NCBI RefSeq assembly: GCF_030344915.1
Contig: NZ_CP128233.1
Coordinates: forward strand, 1,364,001 to 1,428,000
Length of the DNA: 64,000 bases
DNA from: Neopusillimonas aromaticivorans
GTDB taxonomy: Bacteria; Pseudomonadota; Gammaproteobacteria; Burkholderiales; Burkholderiaceae_B
Reading direction: 5' to 3'
Of the stretch, positions 37,111 through 47,318 are shown piece after piece (within the stretch, counting starts at the first letter, position 1; each line of letters starts with the position of its first letter). Below the pieces are notes generated by a model that had not been told where the DNA came from, did no database searches, and saw only the letters and a list, made by a program, of their open reading frames with translations. Position numbers and translations under genes: made by a program.

Positions 37111-38076
37111 TTAGGGATGGCACTCGCGCCCGACCACGGGCAACAGGTTGTCCAGCAGTCGTTGCAAGCCCTGTTGCCACGGTGGCAGATAAAGCCCGAA
37201 GGTGCGTTGCAGCTTACCCGTATCCAGTCTGGAATTTTGTGGGCGTAATGCCGATGCCGGAAAGGCGAGGGAAGGCACAGGCTGTATGTCAGGCAAGGTG
37301 GCATTAAATGCCGCCATGCCATGTTTTGAATATTCGCTTAGCAAAAACTGTGCATAGCCGAACCAACTGGTTTCGCCGCCCGCCGCCAGATGGTAAATAC
37401 CACTGGTGTTACTGCTGGTACTGGTGGCGTCTGATGCCGGCCAGTCGCCGGTGTTTTTTTGCGTGACCTGATGAATGGCATGCGCGGTGATGTCAGCAAT
37501 TAAATCGGCACCGGTCGGTGCACCAACTTGGTCATCGATTACTCTAAGGTGGTCACGCTCTTTGAACAACCGCACCATGGTTTTGGCAAAGTTGTGGCCC
37601 CGTGCGGCATAGACCCAGCTGGTGCGAAATATCAAATGGCGGCAGCCGGTTGCACGTATTGCGCGCTCGCCAGCAAGCTTACTGTGACCATAGACATTCA
37701 GTGGGTCGGGGCGGTCATCTTCCATCCAGGGTTGGCTGCCGCTACCATTGAAGACGTAATCAGTGGAGTAGTGCACCAGTACGGCGTCCAGGCTACGGGC
37801 TTCTTCGGCCAGCACGGCCGGGCCCAACGCATTGACCTGGTGGGCCAGCGCCGGTTCGCGCTCGGCCTGATCAACAGCGGTATAGGCCGCTGCATTCACA
37901 ATGACGTGGGGCTTTATCTGCCTTATCGTTGCCCGTACCCGGTCGGGCCGGGTAAGATTTCCGCACAAGGTGGTGGAATCTTCCCGCCCCAGCGCAATGA
38001 CCTCACCCAACGGCATCAGGCTACGTTGCAGTTCCCAGCCGACCTGACCATTCTTGCCCAGCAACAAGATTTTCAT
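37111..38076 (-). CDS. rfbD: dTDP-4-dehydrorhamnose reductase
   Basis: 321 aa, intact. MKILLLGKNGQVGWELQRSL, NAAAYTAVDQAEREPALAHQ, LVHYSTDYVFNGSGSQPWME, YGHSKLAGERAIRAT, FRTSWVYAARGHNFAKTM: an RmlD-type SDR. It makes dTDP-L-rhamnose in the final step. The start overlaps the rfbB stop (ATGA). Confidence 0.92.
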   Translation of the reverse strand: MKILLLGKNGQVGWELQRSLMPLGEVIALGREDSTTLCGNLTRPDRVRATIRQIKPHVIVNAAAYTAVDQAEREPALAHQVNALGPAVLAEEARSLDAVLVHYSTDYVFNGSGSQPWMEDDRPDPLNVYGHSKLAGERAIRATGCRHLIFRTSWVYAARGHNFAKTMVRLFKERDHLRVIDDQVGAPTGADLIADITAHAIHQVTQKNTGDWPASDATSTSSNTSGIYHLAAGGETSWFGYAQFLLSEYSKHGMAAFNATLPDIQPVPSLAFPASALRPQNSRLDTGKLQRTFGLYLPPWQQGLQRLLDNLLPVVGRECHP

Positions 38077-39142
38077 ACGCTGCGCCCGTTGTAGTTCCGG
38101 TTTATCCATTGACGATAATTGCCCGATTGCACTTGGTGCACCCAATCGTCGTTTTCCAGATACCACTGCACGGTTTTGCGCAGGCCAGTGTCAAAGGTTT
38201 CTGCCGGGTGCCAGCCCAATTCACGCTGTATTTTGCGGGCATCAATGGCGTAGCGGCGGTCGTGGCCTGGGCGATCGGTGACGTAGATGATTTGTTCGGC
38301 GTAATTTTTGCCGTCAGTGCGGGGGCGCAGTTCGTTCAGCAGCGCGCACACCTTATTCACAATTTCAATATTGGGCTGCTCATTCCAGCCGCCCACGTTG
38401 TAGGTTTCCCCACCTGCCCGGCTTCCAGTACACGACGTATGGCGCTGCAATGGTCTTTGACATACAGCCAGTCACGTATTTGCCGGCCATCGCCATACAC
38501 AGGCAACGGTTTATCGGCCAGAGCATTCACAATCATTAACGGAATGAGTTTCTCCGGAAAATGATAGGGGCCGTAGTTGTTGCTGCAGTGGGTGGTGAAC
38601 ACTGGCAAACCATAGGTGTGGTGCCAGGCGCGCACCAAGTGGTCGCCGGCGGCCTTGCTGGCAGAGTATGGGCTGTTGGGCTCGTAGCGATGCTGCTCGG
38701 TAAACGCCGGGGCGTTCGGGCTTAGTGAGCCATAGACTTCGTCAGTGGATACCTGCAGGAACCGGAACTTCTGTTTTGCGTCTTCGTTCAGGCCGCCCCA
38801 GTAAGTGCGTACGCATTCCAGCAGAGTGAACGTGCCCACGACGTTGGTTTGAATAAAATCGGCCGGGCTGTATATGGAACGGTCTACGTGGCTTTCGGCG
38901 GCAAAGTTCAGCACCGCACGGGGCCGGTGCTGTTGCAGCAGTTTAGTCACCAGCGCCGCGTCGCCCATGTCGCCATGCACGAAAATATGCTGCGGATGCT
39001 TGCTTACCGTGACCAGGTTGTTCAAATTACCGGCGTAGGTCAGTTTGTCCAGGTTTACAACGGGTTCACTATGGCTTGCCAGCCAATCAAGCACGAAGTT
39101 CGAGCCAATGAAACCGGCACCGCCAGTGATCAAAATAGTCAT
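38073..39142 (-). CDS. rfbB: dTDP-glucose 4,6-dehydratase (frameshifted)
   Basis: 356 aa after adding one G in the run at 38408-38411. MTILITGGAGFIGSNFVLDW, NFAAESHVDRSIYSPADFIQ, FLQVSTDEVYGSL, YSASKAAGDHLVRAWHHTYG, then VGETYNVGGWNEQPNIEIVN and DRPGHDRRYAIDARKIQREL. All catalytic features (Thr-Asp-Glu, Tyr-x3-Lys) are present. It begins the dTDP-rhamnose gene set, following manC on the same strand with a 162-base gap. Confidence 0.92.
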
Positions 39143-39304
39143 GTCGTAGATTGAGTTACATGTTATGCAACGACCATTTTCAAATGAGCCCCGAACATGC
39201 CGTTGGTAATACGCAAAGAACCGGCACCCCGTGTTTTGCCACACCCACAGACCCAACCATGGGTGTTAGACCAAAAGGTTACACCGAACGCGCAACAACA
39301 AGCC

Positions 39305-40746
39305 TTAGCACCGGCCGTAGTTATCCTCGAAACGCACAATATCGTCTTCGCCCAGGTACTCGCCGCTTTGCACTTCAATCATTACCAGATCAAGCACCCC
39401 AGGATTCTCGAGACGATGTTTGTGGCCTGCAGGAATGTACGTAGACTCGTTGGTTCTGACCATAATTTCCTGGTCGCCATTCACCACCTTGGCCATGCCG
39501 CTAACCACGATCCAGTGCTCGCTACGGTGATGGTGCATCTGCAAACTGAGACTTGCACCTGGCTTCACTTCGATACGTTTGATCTTGAAACGCGGCCCTT
39601 CTTCCAGAACGGTATAGGTGCCCCAAGGCCTGGCCACGGTTCTGTGAAGCTTGTAGGCATGGTGCTGCTGGGTTTTCAGCCTGGCCACCACTTTTTTAAC
39701 ATCTTGAGCCCTATCGGGGTGAGCCACCAGCAAGGCGTCGGGCGTATCGACAATCATCAGGTTATCGATGCCTACCGTCGCCACCAAGCGATCTTCGCTT
39801 TGTACAAAGGTGTTGGTGCTATCTACAAACATAACCTCACCGACAGCCCGATTGTTGGCCTCATCGGGAGAGGTCAGGTCACGGACGGCATTCCAGGAAC
39901 CGATGTCGCTCCAGCCGAAATCTGATGGCACAACAACGACTCGATTTGACTTTTCCATGACCGCATAGTCTATGGAAATATCGGGTACGTTGTTGAAAGT
40001 ATCGACGGGTATTTCCAGCATGGCGGCATCAACACTCTGATGCGCTTTAATGGACTCCCAACATGCCGAGACACTAAACGCCACATCGGGGGCATGGGCC
40101 TGCAATTCGTTCAGAACGGTGCCTGCCGTGAAACAGAACATGCCGGAATTCCATAGGAAGTTGCCGCTTGCAAGGTATTCCTGCGCTTTATCTGCGGTTG
40201 GCTTTTCGACAAAACGCAACACCTGCCGCCCGCCATCACACTTATCACCCGCCTCGATGTAGCCAAAGCCTGTTTCAGGTGCGGAAGGCACGATACCAAA
40301 GGTGACCAGACTTCCTTTTTGGCCAATGCAGCCGCTTCGGCAACCGCTTCAGCAAACCGGTTTTGATCTTGTATCAGGTGATCTGCAGCCAAAACAAGCA
40401 TGACGGCCTCGGGGCCATAACGCTCTGCCACGAAGTGAGCGGCCAAAGCAACAGCCGGGGCGGTATTCCGCCCGCAAGGCTCAAGCAAATAAGCCCCCGT
40501 ATGACCGGCAAGGTTTGCTGCCGCCAGCTCGTCTTTACTCATGAAGTAGTAATCGCGACCGGTCACCGTCAGCAAGGGACTGCCCGCCTTGCCAACCAAC
40601 TGGCTAACCTTCGCCGCGCGACGATAAGTTTTCATCAGAAGGCTTTCACCATCGGCCAACTTCATGAATGGCTTTGGATGGCCCTCGCGGGATACAGGCC
40701 ATAAGCGTGTACCGGCACCGCCGGAAAGAATTACGGGAATAATCAT
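39305..40746 (-). CDS. manC: Mannose-1-phosphate guanylyltransferase/mannose-6-phosphate isomerase (frameshifted)
   Basis: 480 aa, bifunctional type II PMI-GMP. MIIPVILSGGAGTRLWPVSR, the pyrophosphorylase loop; ALLVAADHLIQ-like VLAADHLIQDQN; after one added A near 40316, LVTFGIVPSAPETGFGYIEA, FVEKPTADKAQEYLASG and FGWSDIGSWNAV. The C-terminal cupin RPWGTYTVLEEGPRFKIKRI, SLQMHHHRSEHWIVVSGMAK, holds the metal His and Glu of the isomerase. It supplies GDP-mannose for gmd. First gene of the minus-strand cluster. Confidence 0.92.
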
Positions 40747-40990
40747 GAGCTGAATAGGTTTATGGTGAAGAAAAGCAGGGCGCTTTGGCCAAGGATGCGG
40801 TCGCGCTACTGATTTGACGCGGCGCCTGAATTGGTGAAGACAACGCCAGGCATTTTAGCCCAGAGTGCTTTTTTGTAACACCCTTTCAAGCGACCGACCA
40901 GGGCGACTACGGTAATAATGGCATCCAACCAAAACGAGATGTAACATCCGGCCCACCCATTCGACGCTCAATGCGCAAAGCGACCCTGTT

Positions 40991-42225
40991 ATGCATGACT
41001 TGAATACCGTTACCGAAAAATCAATCGCGCAACAATCAGGCGATGACTTTGACCGACCCGTCATCACGCCAGACCTTTTTCAGGCTGCGCCTGAAAAAGA
41101 CACCAACGAAAGGGTTTTGGTGACGGGCGCAACGGGCTTCGTCGGCCGTGCCGTCGTTCGGCAATTGGCCGACACCTTGGGGGGCTGCATGTTGTGGCTG
41201 CCGTTCGCACATCGAGCTTGCCAAATGCTTTGCCACACGGATTAACGAACACATTATCAAACACCGATGCCTTACCCAACGCAGATTACACGGCAGGCAC
41301 GGGCTGGCCGGAAGGCATCAAGGTCGTTACGGTTGGCGACCTTGACAGCACCACCGACTGGTCGGCAGCGTTAACGGGCGTGACCACCCTTATTCATTGT
41401 GCCGCCCGGGTGCATGTCATGAACGATGCGTCCACCGACCCGTTGCTGTTGTATCGCCGCGTGAACGTCGAAGGCACGCTGGCCTTGGCCCGCCAGGCCG
41501 CTGCCGCCGGTGTAAAGCGTTTTGTTTTTGTCAGCTCGATCAAGGTGAATGGTGAAGCGACCGGAGCACACCCAGGGCGAGCCAGCCGTTTGGCCGACAC
41601 TCCCGAGGCGACCTGCGGGAAGACTGAGGCCGCATCTGGAAAAGCCGAAGCCGCTTTCGCTTTCTCTGAAGACACACCACCCGCACCGGTTGACTCCTAC
41701 GGGGTGTCAAAACTTGAGGCCGAGCAGGCCCTGTTTGCCTTGGGACGCGAAACAGGTCTTGAAATCGTGGTCGTTCGTCCGCCGCTGGTTTACGGGCCTG
41801 GCGTAAAAGCCAATTTTCAGACGCTGATCAAGGTTGTGCGCAAGGGTATTCCACTGCCATTGGCGGCAGTCAGGCACAACCGGCGCAGTCTGATCGCCCT
41901 GGACAACCTTGTTGACTTGCTGGTGACCTGCGCCCGCCACCCTCTGGCAGCAAACCAGGTCTTTCTGGCCAGCGATGGCGAAGACCTTTCGACGGCCGAC
42001 CTGTTGCAACGCCTGGGCCGGGCGATGGGCAAACCGGCCCGACTGTTCTATGTGCCCGAATGGGTGCTGACGTGCGGCGCCCGCGTTCTGGGCAAACAGC
42101 AGGCCGCGCAGCGTTTGCTGGGCAGCCTGCAGGTAGACTCGTCCAAAGCACGCAATGTGCTGGGCTGGGTGCCGCCTGTTAGCGTTGATGAAGGCCTGCG
42201 CCGGGCCGTTGAACGCCGGGTTTGA
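40991..42225 (+). CDS. NAD-dependent nucleotide-sugar epimerase/dehydratase (frameshifted)
   Basis: Reconstructed 411 aa after adding one G near 41182: NERVLVTGATGFVGRAVVRQ joined to LHVVAAVRTSSLPNALPHGL. Further motifs: LIHCAARVHVMNDAS, FVFVSSIKVNGEATG, APVDSYGVSKLEAEQALFAL (Tyr-x3-Lys) and VVVRPPLVYGPGVKANFQTL, typical of WbpV/WcaG-like 4-epimerases and reductases acting on UDP-sugars, such as the 4-reductase for QuiNAc/FucNAc. The N-terminal 40 residues and an insertion near 41560-41670 (repeated KTEAASGKAEAAF) make it longer than the usual 320 aa. It is transcribed divergently from manC. Confidence 0.78.
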
Positions 42226-42455
42226 GCACCATGCATGCCTTACCACGGTTGGAGATTAATACCCAAAGAAGCATAATCAATACGCTGGTAAATTTGGATA
42301 TACCGACGTTTTGCCCGGTTCAGCCCTTAGCTTGCGCTACAGCTTGCCCTGACAACCCCGCTTGCGCTACATTTACTTACTACCATTCACATGTCGCCAG
42401 ACGTCGTTCTGGCCGGCTTAACCCCATCGCTCGCCACCATTCTCAGGGCACTTCA

Positions 42456-43020
42456 ATGATCCGTGCATGCGTACCCGGCACCCGTTTTTATGTCCCCCGC
42501 AAACTGCTGCTGGCCACGGGCGTCGCTCTGGCACTTTCAGGCTGTGCCAGCATGACGCCCGAAGAATGCCGTACCGCCAACTGGTACGAACAGGGCCAGC
42601 GTGACGGCTCGCGGGGCCAACCGCGCTCGTACATTGAAGAACATCGTGAAGCCTGCATGAAAGTTGGCGTGACGCCCGATGCCGGCTTGTGGGAAAAGGG
42701 CGCGCCAAAGGCATACGCCAATACTGCACGCCGCACAACGGGCTTGAAGTCGGGCGTCGCGGGGGTCTTACCGCAATGCCTGCCCGCCGGAACTTGAGGC
42801 TGATTTTCTTGACGCCTATCGTGCCGGCAAACGGGTTTACGACGCCGAACAACGGGTGAACCGACTGACCAGCGACCAACGTAACAAAGAAAGCGAATTG
42901 AGGCGCGCCAAAGAAGACAAAGACCGTAAACGCCTGCGTGAACAATTGCGTGATCTGGACTACCGCCTGCGCAATGCGCGTGACGACCTGTATTACGAAG
43001 AACGCCGGTTGTATCGCTGA
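42456..43020 (+). CDS. DUF2799 lipoprotein (two frame breaks)
   Basis: 188 aa after two added G (about 42692 and 42764). Signal peptide with lipobox LLLATGVALALSGC (Cys acylated), then MTPEECRTANWYEQGQRDGS, GRAKGIRQYCTPHNGLEVGR, GGSYRNACPPELEADFLDAY and a coiled-coil tail (RNKESELRRAKEDKDRKRLR). This matches the DUF2799 periplasmic lipoprotein family of unknown role. It is downstream of the epimerase on the same strand. Confidence 0.78.
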
Positions 43021-43102
43021 CAATCCAGGTCAGCAATGGTCAGCCGGTTCTGCGAATGCCCACCCTATAATGGTCGCTGCAAAATTTATTACAAGACCGG
43101 GT

Positions 43103-43857
43103 ATGAACTATTCTGAAACCCCCGCCCCGACTGCCGCCTGGGGTCTGGATGGCATTTGCGTGGTCAATGTCAAAACCTTCACCGAACGGCGCGCCCACAT
43201 CGAGCGTGAACTGAAACGGTTTGGCCTGACTGGCGAGTTCATCTTTGAACACGACGCCAACGAAATCACGCCCGAACTCGACGCACAATATTACCTGCCT
43301 AACCCGAATCTGACCAACGGCCACAAGTCGTGCGGGTTAAAGCACATCGCGATCATGCAACGGGTGGTCGCCCGGAACTGGGATTACTGCCTGGTGCTGG
43401 AAGACGATGCGATTCTGGACAAAAGCTTTCGCCAGGGCGTTGAAAATGCCCTGCGCGAACTGAAACAGAACTACGCCGGCAAGGCCTGCGTCACGTTTAT
43501 CGGCAGCGGCGGCAATTGGTACACGCCGCGCAGCCAGCGCAAGAAGGGGCAGCATCTGTACCCGGCCAAAAAGGCCGTTTCACCGATTCGTACATCATCG
43601 GCAAAGACGCCGCGCAACTGCGCCTTGACTGGATTGCCCGCCACAAGATGAGCAACGCCATCGACAACGCCTTTGACCAGATGGACCGGGAACTGGGCAT
43701 TCAGATGTTATGGCTTGAACCCACGGTAGTCGAGCAGGGCACGAAGCGCGGGCTGTTTGGCAGCACCCTGGAAGGCCGCTGGCCTGCGCCGGTACAGGCG
43801 TTTTTGCATGGCTGGGAAAAATTCCGGCGCAAGTACATTTATCAGTTGTGGCGGTAA
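43103..43857 (+). CDS. Glycosyltransferase family 25 (LPS core/O-chain), frameshifted
   Basis: 251 aa after adding one base near 43569. GLDGICVVNVKTFTERRAHI, LTNGHKSCGLKHIAIMQRVV, WDYCLVLEDDAILDKSF (the ExD of GT25) and GRFTDSYIIGKDAAQLRLDW. GT25 enzymes of beta- and gammaproteobacteria transfer galactose or glucose to lipooligosaccharide. It is followed by a strong terminator and closes the surface-glycan region. Confidence 0.82.
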
Positions 43858-43890
43858 GTTTGCCTGACAAGCACCTATCCCATAACTCAT

Positions 43891-43914
43891 AGCCCGCTTC
43901 GGCGGGCTTTTTTA
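43891..43914 (+). terminator. Rho-independent terminator after the GT25 gene
   Basis: AGCCCGC-TTCG-GCGGGCT (7-bp stem, stable UUCG loop), immediately followed by seven T. 33 bases past the GT25 stop. Confidence 0.92.
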
Positions 43915-43950
43915 TTGAAAAACCAATACACTAGGTGGTACCATCAGCGC

Positions 43951-44348
43951 ATGAACCGGGTTTTCAAATTGCGGCATTTTGTCCGCTGGATGCGCAAGAC
44001 TGAGCTGACAGATGCCATGCTGTGTCAGGCCGTCCATGAAATGTCACAAGGGCTAATCGATGCTGACCTAGGCGCTGGCGTGGTCAAGAAAAGGATTGCC
44101 ACTCCTGGCCGAGGCAAGAGCGGTGGGATAAGAACCCTGGTGGCAACAAACAAAGGTGACCGCTGGTTCTTCATGTTTGGGTTTCCAAAAATGAACGCGC
44201 CAACATCAGCGATGCCGAGAAAGAAGCCTTGCAGGAATTGGCGCATGACTATCTGAGCAAAACAGCGGTCGAGTTGACTGCCCTTGTTTCTGATGGTGCT
44301 TTACAGGAGATTTGTCATGAGCACGACCCAAAAAACACCAGCACGTAG
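43951..44348 (+). CDS. RelE/HigB2-type toxin (frameshifted)
   Basis: 132 aa after adding one A in the run at 44187-44191. MNRVFKLRHFVRWMRKTELT, AVHEMSQGLIDADLGAGVVK, KRIATPGRGKSGGIRTLVAT, RWFFMFGFPKNERANISDAE, KEALQELAHDYLSKTAVELT: the PF06296 RelE-like toxin pattern, an mRNA interferase. Its restored 3' end overlaps the antitoxin start by 32 bases, as is usual for this family. Confidence 0.85.
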
Positions 44349-44646
44349 CCCCATCATGGAAGCCGTGCACGAAGCGGCCGCTGATCTGCACAGGCATGGG
44401 TTTATTGACCAGCGCAGAATGCGCAAATACGACTTGATGTGCCTGGAGCCTGTTACTGGCTATGATGCCCAGAAAATCCGCTCTTTGCGCGAACGTTACC
44501 AGCTAAGCCAGTCGGTTCTTGCATCCCTGCTGAATACCAGCCTGTCTGCGGTTCGTCAGTGGGAGGCGGGCGACAAACGGCCTGGTGGGCCGTCGCAAAA
44601 GCTGCTCAGCATCCTCGACCACAAGGGTATTGATGCCTTTGTTTAA
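44317..44646 (+). CDS. HigA2/NadS-type XRE antitoxin
   Basis: 109 aa from the ATG at 44317 (MSTTQKTPARSPIMEAVHEA). The helix-turn-helix is KIRSLRERYQLSQSVLASLL, then NTSLSAVRQWEAGDKRPGGP, the NadS/HigA2 form. It neutralises the preceding RelE-like toxin. A GGAG site lies inside the toxin gene. Confidence 0.87.
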   Translation: MSTTQKTPARSPIMEAVHEAAADLHRHGFIDQRRMRKYDLMCLEPVTGYDAQKIRSLRERYQLSQSVLASLLNTSLSAVRQWEAGDKRPGGPSQKLLSILDHKGIDAFV

Positions 44647-44715
44647 ACCGTGTCGGTGCCAATTGCTGAAATGGGCATACTTCCCGTGAGTTTGGCAGTA
44701 CACACCAAAACCGGT

Positions 44716-46352
44716 TTATCCCCCAACCACCGTCGCCAGAATCTCGCCAGCATCCACGCCATCAGCCTGACCGCGCCAGGCGACCATCATGTCGGGCCGC
44801 ACCAGCACCAGGTCGGCGGCATACAGGCTGTTGGCCACAGGGTGATCGACGTCCAGCACCGTCAACGGAATCCCCCGCCGGCGGGCCTCATCTGACCAGG
44901 CTCGTGCCACGGGCTGGCCGGTGAAATTCAGCAGATTGAAACCCGCACCGAAGCGGTCAAACAAGGCCTCGGTGGACGACAGCCACACGTGCGGCGCCCG
45001 ATGCCCCGGGCGTGCCACCGGCACATAACGGCGCGGATCATCGGCGGGTTCAGGGGTGCCATCAGGAATGCAGATGGGGCTGTCGTTGTAGCGGTAGCCC
45101 AGCAGCACCCCCGACGAGGCCAGAATTTTCTCCTGACTCAGCAGTTCGGCCCCCAGACGTTCACGCAGTGCCTGGCCTGCGGCGTCTTCCGCATCCAGTT
45201 CGTCACCGTACTGCATGACTGAATACAGCTTGTCGAAGTTGTCGGCGGCTTCGCGCGTGTTGCGCACCCCGATCGGGTGGCGCTCGGTGTGATAGCTGTC
45301 CAGCAGGGCATCAGGTGCCCAGCCTTGCACCACGGCGGCCAGTTTCCAGCCCAGTTCCACCGCATCGCCAACGCCGGTATTCATGCCCAGCCCCCGGTAG
45401 GAGTGAACTTGTGGGCGGCGTCTCCGGCCAGGAAGGCGCGCCCGACCCGGTACTGGTCGGCCACCAAGGCGTGCGCGGTCCAGGGCTGAACCTCGATGAT
45501 GTCCAGATCAATGGTTTTGCCCAGCAAACGGGTGATGGCCGCCTTGGGATCGATGTCGGTCCATTCGACGCCGTCGGGCATGATCAGGTGGTATGTCCAC
45601 AGCGTGCCGCCGTCCCAGTTCAGCAGGAAACCGCGACATGATTTATGCAACGGGAAATAGATGTTGCCGTGCCCAAAGGCGTGTGCCGACATGAAATCGG
45701 GGGCACGAAAATAAATGGACACGAAGCGGGCCAGGCCGCTGCGCCCGGACATCGGCACCCCAAGGGTTTCGCGCACCAGTGAACGGCCTCCGTCACACCC
45801 CACCAGGTAATCGGCGCTCACCGCCTGGATCTCCCCGGTTGCCACGTTGCGGATACGTGCATCAACACCGCTCTTTTCCTGCGAAAAATCTGTTAATTCC
45901 CAGCCAAACCGTGCGTCTACGCTGTCGCGCGTCAGCACATAGTCTTTCAGTGCGGTTTCCACATGCTGCTGGCCGACAATGGTTTTCAGGTAAGGGGACC
46001 AGTACATTTCGGCGTAAGGGTCGGCCACCCCTTCATCGCGGGCCTTTTCCAGTGCCTCGTAAGACGACATGGACAAGCGGTGCAGCGATTTGCCGTGCAT
46101 GCTGCTAACCCAGTGGTAGTCTGCCGGCAAATGCGCCGGAATCCCTTTATTGATCAGTTTTTTATCTACGCCCCAACGGCGGAAATACTCCATGGTACGG
46201 TTGCCGACCGCGTTGGCGCGCGGGTGCGGGTTGACTTCGGCGCGCTGCTCTACCAACAGGCAAGGAATGTTGCGCCAGCCCAGCTCGGCCGCCAAAGACA
46301 GGCCGACGGACGCGCCGCCAGCGATTAAAACGGGGGTATGCAGTGTTTTCAT
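44716..46352 (-). CDS. Large FAD-dependent aromatic monooxygenase (PheA/TfdB/MhpA type), frameshifted
   Basis: 545 aa after adding one G near 45393. HTPVLIAGGASVGLSLAAEL (FAD-binding G-x-G-like), YLVGCDGGRSLVRETLGVPM (the second DG motif) and FLAGDAAHKFTPTGGLGMNT (GD motif, perfect after repair). The C-terminal thioredoxin-like domain (RAPHVWLSSTEALFDRFGAG) is as in PheA/MhpA enzymes and absent from the 380-aa NicC. It hydroxylates a phenol or hydroxypyridine. Lying directly downstream of NicX- and NicD-like genes, it probably makes 2,5-dihydroxypyridine, as 5-hydroxypicolinate 2-monooxygenase (HpaM) does. The substrate is inferred. Confidence 0.8.
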
Positions 46353-46437
46353 GAGCAGTTCTAAACGTATGGGTTGTTATTCGTGAACAGGCCGCCGTGA
46401 TTCGGGGGCTGTTATCGTCAGGCCGGTATACGCCGGT

Positions 46438-47305
46438 TCATCCCTGGGTCTGCAGAAACGCCAACAGGCGTGTGTTGAAGGCCTCCGGGCACTCCAGATT
46501 CATCAAGTGGCCGCACCGGGGCAACAGCGTAAATTCGGCATGGGGCATCATCGCCGCCACCTCACGCCCCATTTCCGGCGGTGTCAGGCGGTCATCTTCG
46601 GCATACAGCAACAGGGTCGGTACGGTAATGCGCTGGATTTCGCGGGTGCGGTCAAACTCCGACGCGGCGGCCAGCGCCTTGAGATACGGTTCTTTACGCA
46701 GTGCACAGATGCTGTCATACAGCAGGCCCTGGACAGTCGAAGACGCATAAGGGCTGGTCAATGAACGGATCAGTTCCGGGGCCAGTTCCGCAAAGGTTTT
46801 GCCCTGCAGCAGCGGGGCCTGTCGCAAGCGCAGGAAATCATCACGCTGTTGGGGACTGAGTGCTTTGTTGAAACTGGGGAACGCCCCGCACAGTGTCAGC
46901 GAACGCAGGCAGCCCGGGTGACGATCGGCGAAGTCCATCAGCATGCGCCCCCCATCGACAACCCGACAAAATGGGCCGTTTCAACCCCGGCATGCGCCAT
47001 CAGGCGACACAGATCGGCACTGATGTCGGCAAAATCGAAGGGACCATCGTAATCGTCAGAGGCACCGTACCCTCGTGCATCCCAGGCAATGGCGCGATAA
47101 CCGTGGCGGGCCAGGTACGCTTGCTGCTCGCGCCAGTTGGACTTGTTCCCGCCAATACCATGCAGGAAAATCACCACAGGCCCGTCCGGGGGCCGGCCTC
47201 GCTGTAGGCGATGGCAGGGAAGGGTCGGGAACCGGATGCGGCAAGGCAACCGGCCCCGTCGGGGGCGGCAGGAACACGATCATTATGAATTTCTGGCAGA
47301 CTCAT
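46438..47305 (-). CDS. Alpha/beta hydrolase, NicD-like N-formylmaleamate deformylase (two frame breaks)
   Basis: 289 aa after two added bases (near 47193 and 46945). MSLPEIHNDRVPAA, then FLHGIGGNKSNWREQQAYLA (oxyanion loop HG-x-G), AWDARGYGASDDYDGPF, FVGLSMGGRMLMDFADRHPG (nucleophile Ser in G-x-S-x-G), LLLYAEDDRLTPPEMGREVA (Asp) and RCGHLMNLECPEAFN (His). The triad and the family fit NicD, which releases formate from N-formylmaleamate after dihydroxypyridine ring opening. The gene follows the dioxygenase by 13 bases, supporting that step. Confidence 0.75.
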
Positions 47306-47318
47306 GCAACAACCCCGC

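Noticed and set aside
44716..46352. The split monooxygenase as two separate genes or programmed frameshift
   Set aside because: The joint falls inside the essential FAD-binding GD motif, and a one-base repair of a G-run restores a perfect family motif; no slippery heptamer with stimulator was seen.
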